Part shown: positions 19,155-29,319 of the stretch, in pieces
How the letters are laid out: each line of letters starts with the position of its first letter
Position numbering within the stretch: position 1 is the first letter of the stretch
Assembly: GCF_004364635.1 (NCBI RefSeq)
Contig: NZ_SOAX01000008.1
Span: 131,196-195,195, forward strand
DNA from: Halospina denitrificans
Lineage (GTDB): Bacteria > Pseudomonadota > Gammaproteobacteria > Pseudomonadales > Oleiphilaceae
DNA: 64,000 bases
Reading direction: 5' to 3'
Program-made: the position numbers and the translations under genes
The notes under the pieces: generated by a model
Told to the model about the DNA's origin: nothing
The model's input: only the letters and a program-made list of their open reading frames with translations
Databases searched by the model: none

Positions 19155-19646
19155 TCAGCTGTCGGACAGTTCGTCAACCCGCTCCTGAATCTCGGGGTTG
19201 GAGTTATAGGCCACGGCAATGGCGTTGTATTCCTCAACGGACATCCCCTGGTCCTCAATGACCTTCACCATCTCGCTCTGAGCTTCCTGCTGGAGCTTAC
19301 GCGCTTTTTCCTCGGATTCCGCGGATTCAATCTTGGAGACGTAGTCTTCGCGAACATCTCCGATCTTGTCCTGGAGTTCAACAAAGTTCTTGAGTTCCTT
19401 GTCGGAGAAATCGGCGGACTTCGCCTGCTCAGCGCCGCCCATACCCTGACCTTGGCCCTGGCCCTGGCCCTGGCCCTGGCCCTGGCCCTGGCCCTGGCCC
19501 TGGCCCTGGCCCTGCTGGGATTGACCCTGTTGGGACTGACCCTGGCCTTCTGCACCACCACCGCTGCTGTAATCCTGGGCTACTGCCTGCATGCCAGCGG
19601 TACTGAGTGCGAATGTGATCGCTACGGCAATTGTCTTCAGTTGCAT
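19155..19646 (-). CDS. Secreted DUF4168 protein with a Gln-Gly repeat
   Basis: 163 residues from ATG 19646; an ATG two codons earlier lies too close (2 bases) to the GGAGG site, which is 8 bases from this one. A signal peptide ends near AVAQ. A Ser/Gly/Gln linker with about eleven Gln-Gly pairs follows, then an acidic helical DUF4168 domain (DFSDKELKNFVELQDKIGDV, later MSVEEYNAIAVAYNSNPEIQ). It is a paralogue of the next gene: the domains share NAIAVAYNSNP and LQQEAQS. Predicted periplasmic or extracellular. A sigma54-like promoter and an operator shared with the neighbouring kinase/regulator region lie upstream, so stress-induced expression is inferred. Biochemical role unknown. Confidence 0.85.
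   Translation of the reverse strand: MQLKTIAVAITFALSTAGMQAVAQDYSSGGGAEGQGQSQQGQSQQGQGQGQGQGQGQGQGQGQGQGQGMGGAEQAKSADFSDKELKNFVELQDKIGDVREDYVSKIESAESEEKARKLQQEAQSEMVKVIEDQGMSVEEYNAIAVAYNSNPEIQERVDELSDS
19455..19514. repeat. Ten exact tandem copies of the hexamer GCCCTG inside the DUF4168 gene
   Basis: Ten uninterrupted GCCCTG units (60 bp) encode a Gln-Gly run on the minus strand. A six-base unit keeps the frame, so slippage would change linker length rather than switch the gene off. Confidence 0.95.
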
Positions 19647-19696
19647 CGTCATATCCTCCGGTCTTATGGAAGTTGATTGGTTGACATCTGGTGGGT

Positions 19697-19712
19697 ATCA
19701 ACAGTCGTGCCA
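19697..19712 (-). promoter_or_regulatory. Sigma54-type (-24/-12) promoter of the Gln-Gly DUF4168 gene
   Basis: The minus-strand sequence TGGCACGACTGTTGAT matches the consensus TGGCACG-N4-TTGCW at every defined base except the -12 C, which is A. It lies 51 bp upstream of the ATG, nearly the same distance as the equivalent element of the paralogue. The changed GC dinucleotide is the weak point. Confidence 0.6.
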
Positions 19713-19811
19713 GAAAACAGCATAAACGTTTAAAAACAATAAGATAAGAGTGTTTTTTGTGAACACCAAAACGGTCAGAGCTGAAAGGTAGCCGGTTCAG
19801 GCAGGGTCTGG

Positions 19812-19828
19812 TGTGGCCCATTGCCACA
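19812..19828. promoter_or_regulatory. 17-bp dyad, predicted upstream activator site
   Basis: TGTGGC-N5-GCCACA is a perfect palindrome. It is 17 bp long with TGTG and CACA nine bases apart, as in the two dyads at 20457 and 20487. Its centre is about 116 bp upstream of the -24/-12 element at 19697-19712, a normal position for a sigma54 activator site. Confidence 0.6.
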
Positions 19829-19871
19829 AGAACGGAGGCGTCGGATTCCCGGAATCTAACGCAGACGTAAT

Positions 19872-19896
19872 AAAAACGCCTCCGCAAGGGAGGCGT
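19872..19896 (-). terminator. Rho-independent terminator of the second DUF4168 gene
   Basis: An 8-bp stem (ACGCCTCC/GGAGGCGT) with a 5-nt loop. On the minus strand it is followed by a TTTTTA run (T-run shared with the stem base). It lies 29 bp beyond the stop codon at 19925 and insulates the two paralogues from each other. Confidence 0.8.
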
Positions 19897-19924
19897 GGGT
19901 AATCCGGATGACTAACCGGAAAGG

Positions 19925-20314
19925 TTATTCGTCGGCCATCTCATCCACCCGCTCCTGGACATCAGGATTCGAGTTGTAGGCAACCGCGATAGCATTGTAG
20001 TCCTGCACCGACATACCGGCTGCTTCAATGGCGCTCACCATTGCGGACTGCGCTTCCTGCTGGAGCTCACGAGCTTTGTCCTCGGAGTCCGCATTCTCGA
20101 TCTTGCTGACGTATTCTTCCCGGATGTCGCCGATTTCGCTCTGCAGATCCACGAACTGCTGCAGATCCTCATCGGAGAAGTCCGCCGCTTGCTGCTGGGA
20201 TTGGGCCATGCCCTGATCCTGGTTCTCGTTGTCGCCATATTCCTGCGCGAGGGCTTGGGAGCTGCCGAGGGCCAACGCCATGATAAGTGCCAGGCCTGTT
20301 ATTCGAAATGTCAT
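19925..20314 (-). CDS. Secreted DUF4168 protein
   Basis: 129 residues with AAGGAG before ATG 20314. A signal peptide ends near QALAQ. A short Gln/Asn-rich linker follows, then a DUF4168 domain (DFSDEDLQQFVDLQSEIGDI, later MSVQDYNAIAVAYNSNPDVQ). It is the shorter paralogue of the adjacent gene and lacks the long Gln-Gly run. It is probably a periplasmic helical protein. It is divergent from the sensor kinase gene; the 216-bp gap holds a near-consensus sigma54 promoter for this gene and two operator dyads. Small periplasmic proteins placed this way (for example ZraP beside zraSR) often act in envelope stress or feedback on the kinase. Confidence 0.87.
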   Translation of the reverse strand: MTFRITGLALIMALALGSSQALAQEYGDNENQDQGMAQSQQQAADFSDEDLQQFVDLQSEIGDIREEYVSKIENADSEDKARELQQEAQSAMVSAIEAAGMSVQDYNAIAVAYNSNPDVQERVDEMADE

Positions 20315-20360
20315 TGCTGTCTCCTTTTTGATTGGCGTCTGTGGACGTCAACCAATTCCA

Positions 20361-20376
20361 AGCAGGGGGCGTGCCA
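20361..20376 (-). promoter_or_regulatory. Sigma54 (-24/-12) promoter of the DUF4168 gene
   Basis: The minus-strand sequence TGGCACGCCCCCTGCT fits TGGCACG-N4-TTGCW at all but one base, with correct GG-to-GC spacing. It lies 47 bp upstream of ATG 20314, which predicts a leader of about 35 nt. A sigma54-activator gene starts 1.7 kb away and its putative binding sites are 97 and 127 bp upstream. Confidence 0.8.
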
Positions 20377-20456
20377 TTAACTCAAATGGCGATGAAAGTT
20401 GCTGATTGTTAACCAGAACATGGAGAGCGTAAACCTCGGGGGAGCAATAAGCGGGG

Positions 20457-20473
20457 TGTGGCATAATGACACA
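20457..20473. promoter_or_regulatory. Operator dyad 1 of the kinase/DUF4168 gap
   Basis: A palindrome of form TGTG-N-CAT-N-ATG-N-CACA, perfect at all defined positions. Its centre is 30 bp (three helical turns) from dyad 2 and about 97 bp upstream of the sigma54 element at 20361-20376. It is probably an upstream activator site for the neighbouring NtrC-type regulator. Confidence 0.7.
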
Positions 20474-20486
20474 TGGGACTCGTTTG

Positions 20487-20503
20487 TGTGACATTGTGCC
20501 ACC
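20487..20503. promoter_or_regulatory. Operator dyad 2 of the kinase/DUF4168 gap
   Basis: It matches TGTG-N-CAT-N-ATG-N-CACA at 12 of 14 defined positions. Aligned in opposite orientation with dyad 1, a 15-bp stretch agrees at 13 positions. It ends 27 bp before the kinase ATG, so it could also mediate autoregulation of the kinase/regulator operon. Confidence 0.65.
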
Positions 20504-20530
20504 CTGTTCCCTGAAACGTTACCTTTGTTG

Positions 20531-22042
20531 ATGGCCATGATGCGAACGCCAAGACTTGCGAATCTTCACCTGACGCTGATTATGACGATTGTGCTGCCGT
20601 TGCTCGTAATCAGCGGCATTGGTGTTTACTGGGGCTTGAGTGTGATGCAGCGCCAGGATGAAGCCCAGTTGAAGGAGGACCTGGCGCTGATGGCCCAGGC
20701 CACCAAGTACCCACTCTCCCGTGCCCTGCAGACGGGTGATTATGTGCAGGTCAATGACATCACCACGTCCCTCTTCAGCTCCGGGCGGGTATATGGAGCC
20801 TCCGTCTACGACAAGCGTGGTGATCGCATTTCCCAGGTTGGAGTGGTCGATACCAATATCAACGAAAGCCGAAGCGCTGCGGACGCGGTTGCCAGGGGCG
20901 ATGAACTGGGCACCTATCGCGAAATCGAGGGAGAGGATGTTTTTTCCCACTTTACGCCGCTTTTCAGCCAGGATGGCCGCATTATCGGGCTCCTTCAGAT
21001 CACCCGCCGGCGCAGTGACTTCGATCAGCGGTTAAGCGACCTGCGTGCCAATGCCTGGTGGATCTGGAGCATCATCGGCGGCGCCATCCTCGTCGTGGCC
21101 ATTGCGGGCCATTACGGCGGCGTGGGTCGTCACGTCGAGCATCTGCAGACAACCATGGACCGGGTCCGTGGCGGTGATCGTCGGGCCAGGGCCCCGCTCA
21201 AGGGACCCAGGGAGATACAGCAGATTGCCATCGCGCTTAACGATATGCTCGCCAGTATCGAACAGACGGAGCAGGCCATGCATGCCCAGAAGGCCCGCGA
21301 GGCCCGCCTGAATCAACGCCTCCAGCACCAGGAGAAAATGGCGATGATAGGTCGGGTGGCAGGCGGTGTGGCTCATGAGCTTGGGGCACCGCTGAGTGTG
21401 ATTGATGGTCGTGCCCGGATACTGGAACGTCGTGGTGGCGATGAGCGCACAACGCGTAACCTGGGAGAGATACGCGACCAGGTCCAGCGCATGACCCGTA
21501 TTATCCGTCAGCTTCTTGATTGTTTCCGGCATTCGCCGCGGGTCGAGGAAGACAGTCTGACCATGACGGAACTGGTCAACGGCGTACTGGATTCCCACGA
21601 GAGCGAAGCGGCGGAGCGGGGGATTGCACTGGAAGTCGACAATCAGGCGCCGGACGCCGAAATCCGGGGGGATCGTACGCGCCTGGAACTCGCGGTCACC
21701 AACCTGCTCCGCAATGCGATCCAGGCGGCCTCCGGTAAGGTTCTGCTGTCAGTCAGGGCCGGTCCCCAGGCAACGGCCCTGACGGTGGAGGATGACGGCC
21801 CGGGGATCTCAGCGGCGGACCGTGAATCGGTTTTTGAGCCGTTCTTCACCACTAAGCCGGCCGGGGAGGGGACTGGCCTGGGTCTGGCGGTAGTCCGCAG
21901 TGTGATGCAGGAGCATGGTGGCGGCATCATCATCGGCACCAGTCGCTGGGGAGGTTGTGCCGTGGTCCTTCAATGGCCCCGCTCCAGCTCGGATCAGTGG
22001 GCAGAAGCAGGCAGTACTGTCCATGGAGGGTCTGAACGATGA
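20531..22042 (+). CDS. Membrane sensor histidine kinase, partner of the sigma54 response regulator
   Basis: 503 residues from ATG 20531; ATGs at 20543 and 20546 are alternatives and no clear ribosome site helps. A transmembrane helix near 15-37 is followed by a periplasmic sensor of about 140 residues, a second helix near 175-198 and a HAMP-like region with a coiled coil. The DHp motif GRVAGGVAHELGAPLSVI carries phospho-acceptor His282. The ATPase has N-, G1- and G2-boxes (NLLRNAIQAA, DDGPGIS, GTGLGLAVV). It is an NtrB/ZraS-type kinase whose gene overlaps the regulator gene by 4 bp (ATGA). The signal is unknown; its position beside periplasmic DUF4168 genes suggests envelope stress. Confidence 0.92.
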   Translation: MAMMRTPRLANLHLTLIMTIVLPLLVISGIGVYWGLSVMQRQDEAQLKEDLALMAQATKYPLSRALQTGDYVQVNDITTSLFSSGRVYGASVYDKRGDRISQVGVVDTNINESRSAADAVARGDELGTYREIEGEDVFSHFTPLFSQDGRIIGLLQITRRRSDFDQRLSDLRANAWWIWSIIGGAILVVAIAGHYGGVGRHVEHLQTTMDRVRGGDRRARAPLKGPREIQQIAIALNDMLASIEQTEQAMHAQKAREARLNQRLQHQEKMAMIGRVAGGVAHELGAPLSVIDGRARILERRGGDERTTRNLGEIRDQVQRMTRIIRQLLDCFRHSPRVEEDSLTMTELVNGVLDSHESEAAERGIALEVDNQAPDAEIRGDRTRLELAVTNLLRNAIQAASGKVLLSVRAGPQATALTVEDDGPGISAADRESVFEPFFTTKPAGEGTGLGLAVVRSVMQEHGGGIIIGTSRWGGCAVVLQWPRSSSDQWAEAGSTVHGGSER

Positions 22043-23421
22043 GTGTGCGCATCCTGGTGGTGGAAGACGATCGCAGTCTGGCGGATCTGCTTCAGGAAGA
22101 GCTTGAGCAGGAAGGCTACGAGGTCCGGGTTGCCAATGACTGTGCTGGTGGTATTGCGCTGTGCGATGAGTGGGAACCGGTGCTCGTGCTGTCCGACCTG
22201 CGCCTGCCGGACGACGATGGCATGGCGCTGCTGCGCTTTACCCGCAACCAGCCCGACCCACCCCTGTTTCTGCTGGTAACCGCCTTCGGTACCGTTGATC
22301 AGGCGGTTGAAGCGCTCAAGGCCGGGGCGGATGAATTCCTCACCAAACCACTGTCCATGGATCATCTTCTGCTCATGGTTCGGCGGCTGCTCGAGCAGCG
22401 CGAACTCAGGCGGGAAGTGTCCGTCTACAGGGCCTCGCAGGGGCAGGGGAGTTTTCACGGGCTGATCGGTGGAAGCGCCGTGATGCACGGGCTTTTTGGC
22501 GAGATCCGGCAGGTTGCCCAGGGCAGTATGCCCGTGTTGGTGCTGGGTGAAAGTGGCGTCGGGAAGGAACTGGTGGCGAGGGCAATTCACAATGAGAGTC
22601 CGCGCGCGGAGCGCGCCTTTGTTGCTGTGAACTGCGCAGGTATCCCTGCTGATCTGATGGAGAGTGAATTCTTTGGTCACTCCAAGGGGGCCTTTACCGG
22701 GGCGGATCGCGCACGTCCGGGTCTGTTCGCCCAGGCGGACGGTGGCACGCTGCTCCTGGATGAAATCGCCGAGATGCCCCTGCAGCTTCAGGCCAAGCTC
22801 CTGCGTGCGCTGCAGGAAGGGACCATCAAGGCGGTAGGCTCGGACCGGGAACAGAGTGTGGACGTGCGGATTATTGCCTCGACCCATCAGGATCTGCAGG
22901 GCCGGGTCGCGCGGGGGGAGTTCCGGGAGGATCTCTATTATCGACTCGAAACCCTGGCCATCCAGGTGCCGCCGCTGCGTGAGCGCTCCGACGATATCGA
23001 GCGCCTGGCCATGTACTTTATGGAACAGTCGGCGGCGCGTAACGGGAAACAGGGATTACGCTTTGACGATGCGGCACTGGAGTGCCTCAGGCATTACGAG
23101 TATCCGGGAAATATCCGGGAGCTGGCCAATACCGTCGAGCGCGCCGTCACCTTCTGCAATGGAGACCGGATACTGGTTGAACACCTTCCCCCGCGTGTTC
23201 AGCAGGCCAGTGGTGCGTCGGTGGCTTCCGCCGCCGCACCGCATGCTGGGGTAGGGCTTCTGAATCCGGGTGAATCACTCCCAACGCTGGAAACCCTGCA
23301 GCAGCGTTACGTGGAGTATGTCCTCTCGCAGGTGAACGGGAATAAACGCCAGGCCGCGCAGATTCTGGGGGTCAACAGGCGGACCCTTTACCGTTGGCTT
23401 TCGCCCGAGGATGAGGACTGA
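22039..23421 (+). CDS. NtrC-family sigma54-dependent response regulator
   Basis: 460 residues. The receiver domain (1-120) has acidic pocket VVEDD, phospho-acceptor Asp53 in VLSDLRLP and a late Lys in LTKPLS. The AAA+ domain has Walker A GESGVGKE (about 170-177), the sigma54-contacting loop GAFTGA (217-222), Walker B GGTLLLDEIAEM and the R-finger region. The Fis-type helix-turn-helix at the C-terminus reads NGNKRQAAQILGVNRRTLYRWL. All parts needed to activate sigma54 promoters are intact. Predicted targets are the two -24/-12 promoters of the DUF4168 genes through the TGTG-N9-CACA dyads. Its 3' end overlaps the convergent mnhG by 34 bp. Confidence 0.95.
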   Translation: MSVRILVVEDDRSLADLLQEELEQEGYEVRVANDCAGGIALCDEWEPVLVLSDLRLPDDDGMALLRFTRNQPDPPLFLLVTAFGTVDQAVEALKAGADEFLTKPLSMDHLLLMVRRLLEQRELRREVSVYRASQGQGSFHGLIGGSAVMHGLFGEIRQVAQGSMPVLVLGESGVGKELVARAIHNESPRAERAFVAVNCAGIPADLMESEFFGHSKGAFTGADRARPGLFAQADGGTLLLDEIAEMPLQLQAKLLRALQEGTIKAVGSDREQSVDVRIIASTHQDLQGRVARGEFREDLYYRLETLAIQVPPLRERSDDIERLAMYFMEQSAARNGKQGLRFDDAALECLRHYEYPGNIRELANTVERAVTFCNGDRILVEHLPPRVQQASGASVASAAAPHAGVGLLNPGESLPTLETLQQRYVEYVLSQVNGNKRQAAQILGVNRRTLYRWLSPEDED

Positions 23422-23783
23422 GCGGCCCGGCCGGAGAGCCTGTCCATTTCGTCCCAGGGCTGACCGTTGGTCTTTTCCTGGCAGCCGACTCGCCGGTGGA
23501 GGGCGGCCCGGCCCATCATGTGGGCGCTGACCGGCGCCGTAGCGAACAGGAAGACGGTAATCAGTATTTCCTGGACACTGACGCTTCCCTGCGCCGTACT
23601 GAACCACAGCATGGAACCCACCAGTGTCGCGCCAACACCCAGCGTACTGGCCTTGGTGGGACCGTGCAGGCGCATGTAGAAGTCCGGCATACGCGCCAGG
23701 CCGAGTGAGCCGATAGTGGCGACTAGGGCGCCGGCAAGGATAAGTGCTGCGACAATGGCATCAAGCCAGAGTGGCATTTCCAT
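23388..23783 (-). CDS. mnhG: Monovalent cation/H+ antiporter subunit G
   Basis: 131 residues with AAGGAGG six bases before ATG 23783. Three transmembrane segments and the MnhG signature GLARMPDFYMRLHGPTKAST are visible. Last gene of the Mrp operon, 9 bp after mnhF. The hydrophilic C-terminal tail of about 40 residues is longer than usual and is encoded across the 3' end of the convergent regulator gene. The multi-subunit complex exports Na+ in exchange for protons at the inner membrane. Confidence 0.9.
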   Translation of the reverse strand: MEMPLWLDAIVAALILAGALVATIGSLGLARMPDFYMRLHGPTKASTLGVGATLVGSMLWFSTAQGSVSVQEILITVFLFATAPVSAHMMGRAALHRRVGCQEKTNGQPWDEMDRLSGRAAQSSSSGESQR

Positions 23784-23792
23784 GGTTCCTCC

Positions 23793-24062
23793 TTATTCGA
23801 TCACGTCGCCGCGGACCAGGTATTTGGTCATGGCAACCGTGCCCACGAACCCCATCAGCGCAATCAGCAGTGCGGCCTCGAAGATCAGCGATGAGTTCAT
23901 GTAGATACCGCCGAGCACAATCACTGCAATGGCATTAACGTTGAGTGTGTCGAGCCCCAGTATGCGGTCAATAATGTCCGGGCCGCGCAGCACCCGATAG
24001 AGATTAAGCAGCAGGCTGACACTGAAGAGCGCGAGCGCGACGGGCAGGATGGCTTCGGTCAT
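23793..24062 (-). CDS. mnhF: Monovalent cation/H+ antiporter subunit F
   Basis: 89 residues, three transmembrane helices. The motif RVLRGPDIIDRILGLDTLNV is diagnostic of MnhF/MrpF. The start overlaps the mnhE stop by 4 bp (ATGA), so translation is coupled. Confidence 0.92.
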   Translation of the reverse strand: MTEAILPVALALFSVSLLLNLYRVLRGPDIIDRILGLDTLNVNAIAVIVLGGIYMNSSLIFEAALLIALMGFVGTVAMTKYLVRGDVIE

Positions 24063-24562
24063 TCCAGGATCTCCTTCAGCGGCTGCTCGTAGCGGTTGCG
24101 GATGTGCTCGATCAGCTCCTGTTCGTCGGTAACGTGAAGCACATGCACCAGGAGCATACTCCGATCGGGACTCAGGCCAGCGGATACGGTCCCGGGCGTC
24201 AGGGAAATACTGCTGGCCAGCACCGTAATGGCGAATTCGTCCGTCAGCGTGAGGGGGAATCGGATGAACGCGGGCTGCAGGCTGTCCGGGTTGCGCAGGA
24301 TCAGTCTGGCAACGGTAAGGTTGGATTCAAGGATATCCTTCAACAGTCGCAGCAGATACAGGAGGAGTCGACCTGCGTTGTGAAGGTGAGGCCTTTCGGG
24401 CCAGAACTGCTGGGTCGAGAAGGGAATCAGCCAGCCAAGGACCGCCCCGATCAGAATCTGGCCGGGGCTGATGCTGTTCACCAGAAGAAGCCAGAGCACA
24501 AGCAGGAAGATCGAGAAGCGGGGTCTCGGCCACCAGTACTGCTGCTGGGGAAACAGTTTCAT
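24059..24562 (-). CDS. mnhE: Monovalent cation/H+ antiporter subunit E
   Basis: 167 residues. N-terminal hydrophobic helices are followed by LLYLLRLLKDILESNLTVAR and the cytoplasmic segment with SISLTPGTVSAGL, typical of MnhE/MrpE. One base separates it from the mnhD stop, and it overlaps mnhF. Confidence 0.92.
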   Translation of the reverse strand: MKLFPQQQYWWPRPRFSIFLLVLWLLLVNSISPGQILIGAVLGWLIPFSTQQFWPERPHLHNAGRLLLYLLRLLKDILESNLTVARLILRNPDSLQPAFIRFPLTLTDEFAITVLASSISLTPGTVSAGLSPDRSMLLVHVLHVTDEQELIEHIRNRYEQPLKEILE

Positions 24563-24563
24563 C

Positions 24564-26084
24564 TCAGTGTGCCTCCTTCAGCGAGCGCGTGGTGTTCATC
24601 ACCGTCTCCACATACTGGCCCGGGTCCTGGAGGCTTGCCGCGGTTGCGCTCAGGTAATCCATCAAGGGTTGGGCCTGAATGGACAGTGCCACACTGGTCA
24701 GGAGCATGACACAGACCACCCCAAAGCGGACCCGGTCCGCCCTGAGTTCGTGCGGGCGTTCCCCGGATTGACGCCAGAAGAACTTGCTGCCGGCGCGGCT
24801 CAGGGCAATGAGCATCAGCAGGCCTGCGCCCAGGAGTATGGGCCAGAGGCTGCCGGAAGCCCCTTCAGCCAGACTGGATTCGAGAATCCAGATCTTGCTG
24901 ATGAAACCGCTGAAGGGTGGAAGTCCGGCGAAGGCAATGGCTCCGAGAAAGAACAGTATGCCCAGGGTGCGCCTGTCCTTCATGGCCGATGTGACCACCA
25001 TATGGTCGCCCGCCTCGCCCCGCTGGCGTGCGATAAGGTCGGCAAACAGGAAGAAGGCGGCCGTCATCAGGGTGCTGTGGACAAGGTAGAAAAGCCCGGC
25101 GGCGATCGCCTGGGATGATCCCAGCGCCAGGGTGGCCATCAGCGTGCCGGCGGAGACAATTACCATATAGGCCGTCATGTTGCGCAGGCTGGTGGCGCCC
25201 AGAACGCCAATGCCACCCAGAACCAGCGTCGCCAGGGCCAGGGGCCAGAGCCACTGCCAGGCCAGGGTGTCCACCAGGGGCGTATTCAGGGCAAAGACCA
25301 GCGGGAAGACCCGCAGCATGGCGTATACGCCCACCTTGGTCATGATGGCAAAAAGTGCCGCGACGGGTGCTGCCGCCACGGTATAGGCGCGCGGCAGCCA
25401 GAACAGCAATGGCAGTAGTGCGGCCTTGACGCCGAAAACCACCAGAAAGATCAGTGAGGCGGCCTGGATAAGGGGAAGGTCGGCCGGCGGCGCTTCACTG
25501 ATGCGCACCGCCAGGTCCGCCATGTTCAGTGTGCCAGTGACGCCATAGAGGATACCTACCGCAATGATGAAAAGCGCCGAACCGATCAGATTCAGGATGA
25601 CGTAGTGAAGCCCCGCACGGCTGCGGGCGGGGCCACCCCCGTGCAGAAGCAGCGCATAGGAGGCGATGAGCAGCACTTCGAAAAAGACAAAGAGGTTGAA
25701 CAGGTCGCCCGTTAGAAAGGCGCCGTTGAGCCCCATGAGCTGGAACTGGAAGAGCGCGTGGAAATGGGCACCGGCCTCATCATCATTGCGGCTGGCGTAG
25801 ATGACCGCAAAGAGCGCGAGCACGGCCGTCAGTGTCAGCATCAGGACGCTCAGCCGATCGGGAACCAGCACAATGCCGAAGGGAGGTGCCCAACTGCCAA
25901 GGGCGTACACCAGGTGTCCCGCTTCACCAACTCGGGAACCAAGCGCAAGTGCCAGCCCCAGAAGGCTCAGGGTGCTGGCGATGCTGATCACCCGCTGGAG
26001 CCAGAGGGGTAGATCGTAGAGCAGTATCAGCAGGGCGCCGGCGATGAGCGGGATGAGTATGGGCAGAACCGGTAAATGAGTCAT
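24564..26084 (-). CDS. mnhD: Monovalent cation/H+ antiporter subunit D (NuoN/L-like)
   Basis: 506 residues, about 14 predicted transmembrane helices. It belongs to the proton-conducting family shared with complex I subunits: FQLMGLNGAFLTGDLFNLFVFFE carries the conserved Glu, GVKAALLPLLFWLPRAYTVA the conserved Lys, and AGLPPFSGFISKIWIL is present. It overlaps mnhC by 4 bp. It is one of the two large antiporter-like subunits of the Mrp complex. Confidence 0.93.
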   Translation of the reverse strand: MTHLPVLPILIPLIAGALLILLYDLPLWLQRVISIASTLSLLGLALALGSRVGEAGHLVYALGSWAPPFGIVLVPDRLSVLMLTLTAVLALFAVIYASRNDDEAGAHFHALFQFQLMGLNGAFLTGDLFNLFVFFEVLLIASYALLLHGGGPARSRAGLHYVILNLIGSALFIIAVGILYGVTGTLNMADLAVRISEAPPADLPLIQAASLIFLVVFGVKAALLPLLFWLPRAYTVAAAPVAALFAIMTKVGVYAMLRVFPLVFALNTPLVDTLAWQWLWPLALATLVLGGIGVLGATSLRNMTAYMVIVSAGTLMATLALGSSQAIAAGLFYLVHSTLMTAAFFLFADLIARQRGEAGDHMVVTSAMKDRRTLGILFFLGAIAFAGLPPFSGFISKIWILESSLAEGASGSLWPILLGAGLLMLIALSRAGSKFFWRQSGERPHELRADRVRFGVVCVMLLTSVALSIQAQPLMDYLSATAASLQDPGQYVETVMNTTRSLKEAH

Positions 26085-26421
26085 GGGCGCCAGTCCTCGT
26101 CCGGATCCACGCCATCAACATGGTCATTGCGCAGCTCCACCACGGCTCTCAGTGCCAGCACAACCACAAAGGCCGTCATGGCAAAGCCGATCACGATGGC
26201 GGTGAGTACCAGGGCCTGAGGCAGTGGGTCCGTGTAGGTCTCGGACTGACCAATGACGGCCGGAGCCCTCAGGGCCAGCCGCCCGGTGGCGAAAAGAAAC
26301 AGGTTGACCGCGTGGGAGATCAGGGTCAGCCCCATGATCACGGGAAAGGTCCGGGCTCGCAGCACGAGGTAGATGCCGCAGGCCATAAGTACACCGACGG
26401 TTGCCGCGTAGAGCGCTTCCA

Positions 26422-26425
<4 letters not shown>
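26081..26425 (-). CDS. mnhC: Monovalent cation/H+ antiporter subunit C (NuoK-like)
   Basis: 114 residues, three transmembrane helices, related to Nuo[25 protein letters not shown] and [20 protein letters not shown] are the family motifs, the second with the [12 protein letters not shown] run. It overlaps both neighbours by 4 bp. Confidence 0.93.
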
Positions 26426-29217
<2,792 letters not shown>

Positions 29218-29260
29218 GGGAGTCGATGTCCCGTTGTGTATGGCGTTTGAAGATGAACGA

Positions 29261-29290
29261 ATCCTACAGAAAGTTTCAGTGGATTGTCAT
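29261..29290 (-). promoter_or_regulatory. Candidate sigma70 promoter of the Mrp operon
   Basis: On the minus strand, ATGACA (29285-29290) and TAGGAT (29261-29266) are separated by 18 bp, 43 bp before the mnhA ATG. The match is moderate. Confidence 0.3.
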
Positions 29291-29319
29291 TGCCTCATTC
29301 GGGGTATAGGGTTCAGAGC

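Noticed and set aside
19452-19520. CRISPR-like array
   Set aside because: The 6-bp units are directly tandem with no spacers and are in frame within a coding gene.
20457-20503. CRP-type sites (TGTGA-N6-TCACA) in the kinase/DUF4168 gap
   Set aside because: All three related dyads have nine bases between TGTG and CACA (17 bp in total), one more than the 16-bp CRP site, and lie where sigma54 activator sites belong.
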